From Sinorhizobium fredii NGR234 (GTDB lineage Bacteria; Pseudomonadota; Alphaproteobacteria; Rhizobiales; Rhizobiaceae): a DNA stretch of 64,000 nt. The position numbers and the translations under genes are program-made. Positions 63,273 to 64,000 of the stretch are shown one piece after another (the stretch's first letter is position 1; each line of letters opens with the position of its first letter). The notes beneath the pieces are model-generated. The model was not told where the DNA came from and did no database searches. It worked only from the letters and a program-made list of their open reading frames with translations. The DNA lies in the NCBI RefSeq assembly GCF_000018545.1, contig NC_012586.1, positions 1,922,001 through 1,986,000 of the forward strand, read 5' to 3'.

Positions 63273-64000
63273 ATGACTATCTTGACTACGGGTGTGTCGC
63301 GCCGCAGGTTTCTGCGGCAGACCGCAGTGTTGGGCCTGGCCGCCGGTGCGGCCTCCAGCCTGAGGGTACCGGCCTTCGCCCAGTCCGATCTTCCGGATAT
63401 CCAATCCATTCTCGACAAAATATCGGTTAAGGACTACGTGCGGGAGGACTACCGCAAGCTATACTCGATGTCGGACGAGCCGTTGTGGGATCCGGCAAAA
63501 GACTGGATCAGAACGGTCAATTGGGAGCAGGTACGGTCGGAGCAAGCAGGCAAAACCGTCCGCTTCGCAGTCGGAGCAGCAGACCAGGAGTCGGCGGCTG
63601 AGGGTCTGAAGCCGTTCGAACAGTTGTCCGGCATTAAGGTGGAGCTTGTTCCGATCCCGGACGACAGCTTCTACGACAAGGCCGTTTCCGAATTCATTTC
63701 AGGCAATGCTTCCTTCGATGCGCTGCAATTCTTCTCGCCGTGGCTGGGTGATTTTGCCGGCCCGGGCTTCCTGTACGATGATCTCGGCGAGTTTGTCGAA
63801 AAGTGGAAGCTTCCGCTGGACGACTTCTACGACACATACCGCCTCAATTACGGCTATTTCGGCGGAAAGCTCGTCGGCATTCCGTTCGACTGCGATATTC
63901 AGATGGTGCACCTTCGTAAATCGATCATGGAGAAGATCCTTGGCGGACCGATCGATCGTGCGAACTCCGTTCCGAGTTATGACGAGCTCATCCGCATCAC
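63273..64000 (+). CDS. ABC transporter extracellular solute-binding protein, 5' part (Tat signal)
   Basis: The frame opens at an ATG with GGAGGA seven bases upstream and stays open to the window end. It starts MTILTTGVSRRRFLRQTAVL, a twin-arginine signal (SRRRFLRQ) followed by a hydrophobic stretch and an AFAQ cleavage site. Then comes a family 1 solute-binding fold (KPFEQLSGIKVELVPIPDDS; FDALQFFSPWLGD; GGKLVGIPFDCDIQMVHL). It binds a sugar or polyol in the periplasm for an ABC importer whose membrane genes should follow outside the window. It is divergent from the SorC gene. Confidence 0.9.
   Translation, partial: MTILTTGVSRRRFLRQTAVLGLAAGAASSLRVPAFAQSDLPDIQSILDKISVKDYVREDYRKLYSMSDEPLWDPAKDWIRTVNWEQVRSEQAGKTVRFAVGAADQESAAEGLKPFEQLSGIKVELVPIPDDSFYDKAVSEFISGNASFDALQFFSPWLGDFAGPGFLYDDLGEFVEKWKLPLDDFYDTYRLNYGYFGGKLVGIPFDCDIQMVHLRKSIMEKILGGPIDRANSVPSYDELIRI

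Noticed and set aside
1..64000. CRISPR arrays, tRNA or rRNA genes, intact insertion sequences
   Set aside because: Looked for by eye on both strands; no regularly spaced repeats, cloverleaf sequence or transposase was found.

Overview
The window looks like a piece of a secondary replicon (chromid) of a Sinorhizobium/Ensifer-type alpha-proteobacterium. The basis is high GC content, minCDE lying among accessory genes (an arrangement I recall from the pSymB chromid of Sinorhizobium), a DUF1127 protein, and several palindromic intergenic repeats of the kind scattered through Sinorhizobium genomes. No replication gene, tRNA, rRNA, CRISPR array or intact insertion sequence was seen. The genus is an inference.

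Layout. 1-2.5 kb: the end of a CtlX-type citrulline hydrolase gene, a small exported protein, and a serralysin-type RTX metalloprotease. 2.7-7.8 kb: a TetR regulator with an RND efflux adaptor and pump. 7.9-12.8 kb: an XRE regulator, an AraC regulator, and three TadG/TadE-type pilus-associated proteins. 13.2-15.0 kb: a chemoreceptor. 15.3-29.2 kb (minus strand): a surface polysaccharide locus with flippase, GNAT-like acyltransferase, Wzz, O-antigen ligase/Wzy, polysaccharide deacetylase, two GT4 enzymes, a VanZ protein, a GT2, a glycosidase-like protein and a KpsC-like transferase. 29.4-31.2 kb (plus strand): a HemK-like methyltransferase and a second GNAT-like protein related to the first. 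31.25-33.1 kb: minE, minD, minC. 33.5-38.3 kb: an unusual operon of asparagine synthetase, acyl carrier protein, AMP ligase and NAD synthetase. 38.7-43.8 kb: two small proteins and a second RND efflux pair. 43.9-50.0 kb: a hexonate operon (FadR-type regulator, TRAP transporter, L-idonate/gulonate 5-dehydrogenase, mannonate dehydratase). 50-55.2 kb: a gene-poor stretch with small proteins, a DUF1127 gene with a clear terminator, a decayed ORF, an SRPBCC protein and an Hsp20. 55.2-64 kb: a 2-oxoacid/acetoin-type dehydrogenase operon (E1 alpha, E1 beta, E2, E3) led by a homoserine-dehydrogenase-like/SAF oxidoreductase, with a SorC regulator and the start of a divergent Tat-exported ABC solute-binding protein.

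How the parts may work together. The 15-29 kb genes form a Wzx/Wzy-type polysaccharide pathway, but no initiating phosphoglycosyltransferase, tyrosine kinase or outer-membrane exporter is in view. The neighbouring AsnB/ACP/ligase/NadE operon could make an acyl or amide modification; its AsnB-ACP-ligase trio resembles the accessory enzymes of exosortase/PEP-CTERM polysaccharide loci, yet no exosortase is seen. The 55-64 kb genes look like an uptake-plus-catabolism module for a sugar or polyol whose identity the sequence does not reveal. These two modules are the best candidates for undescribed biology here.
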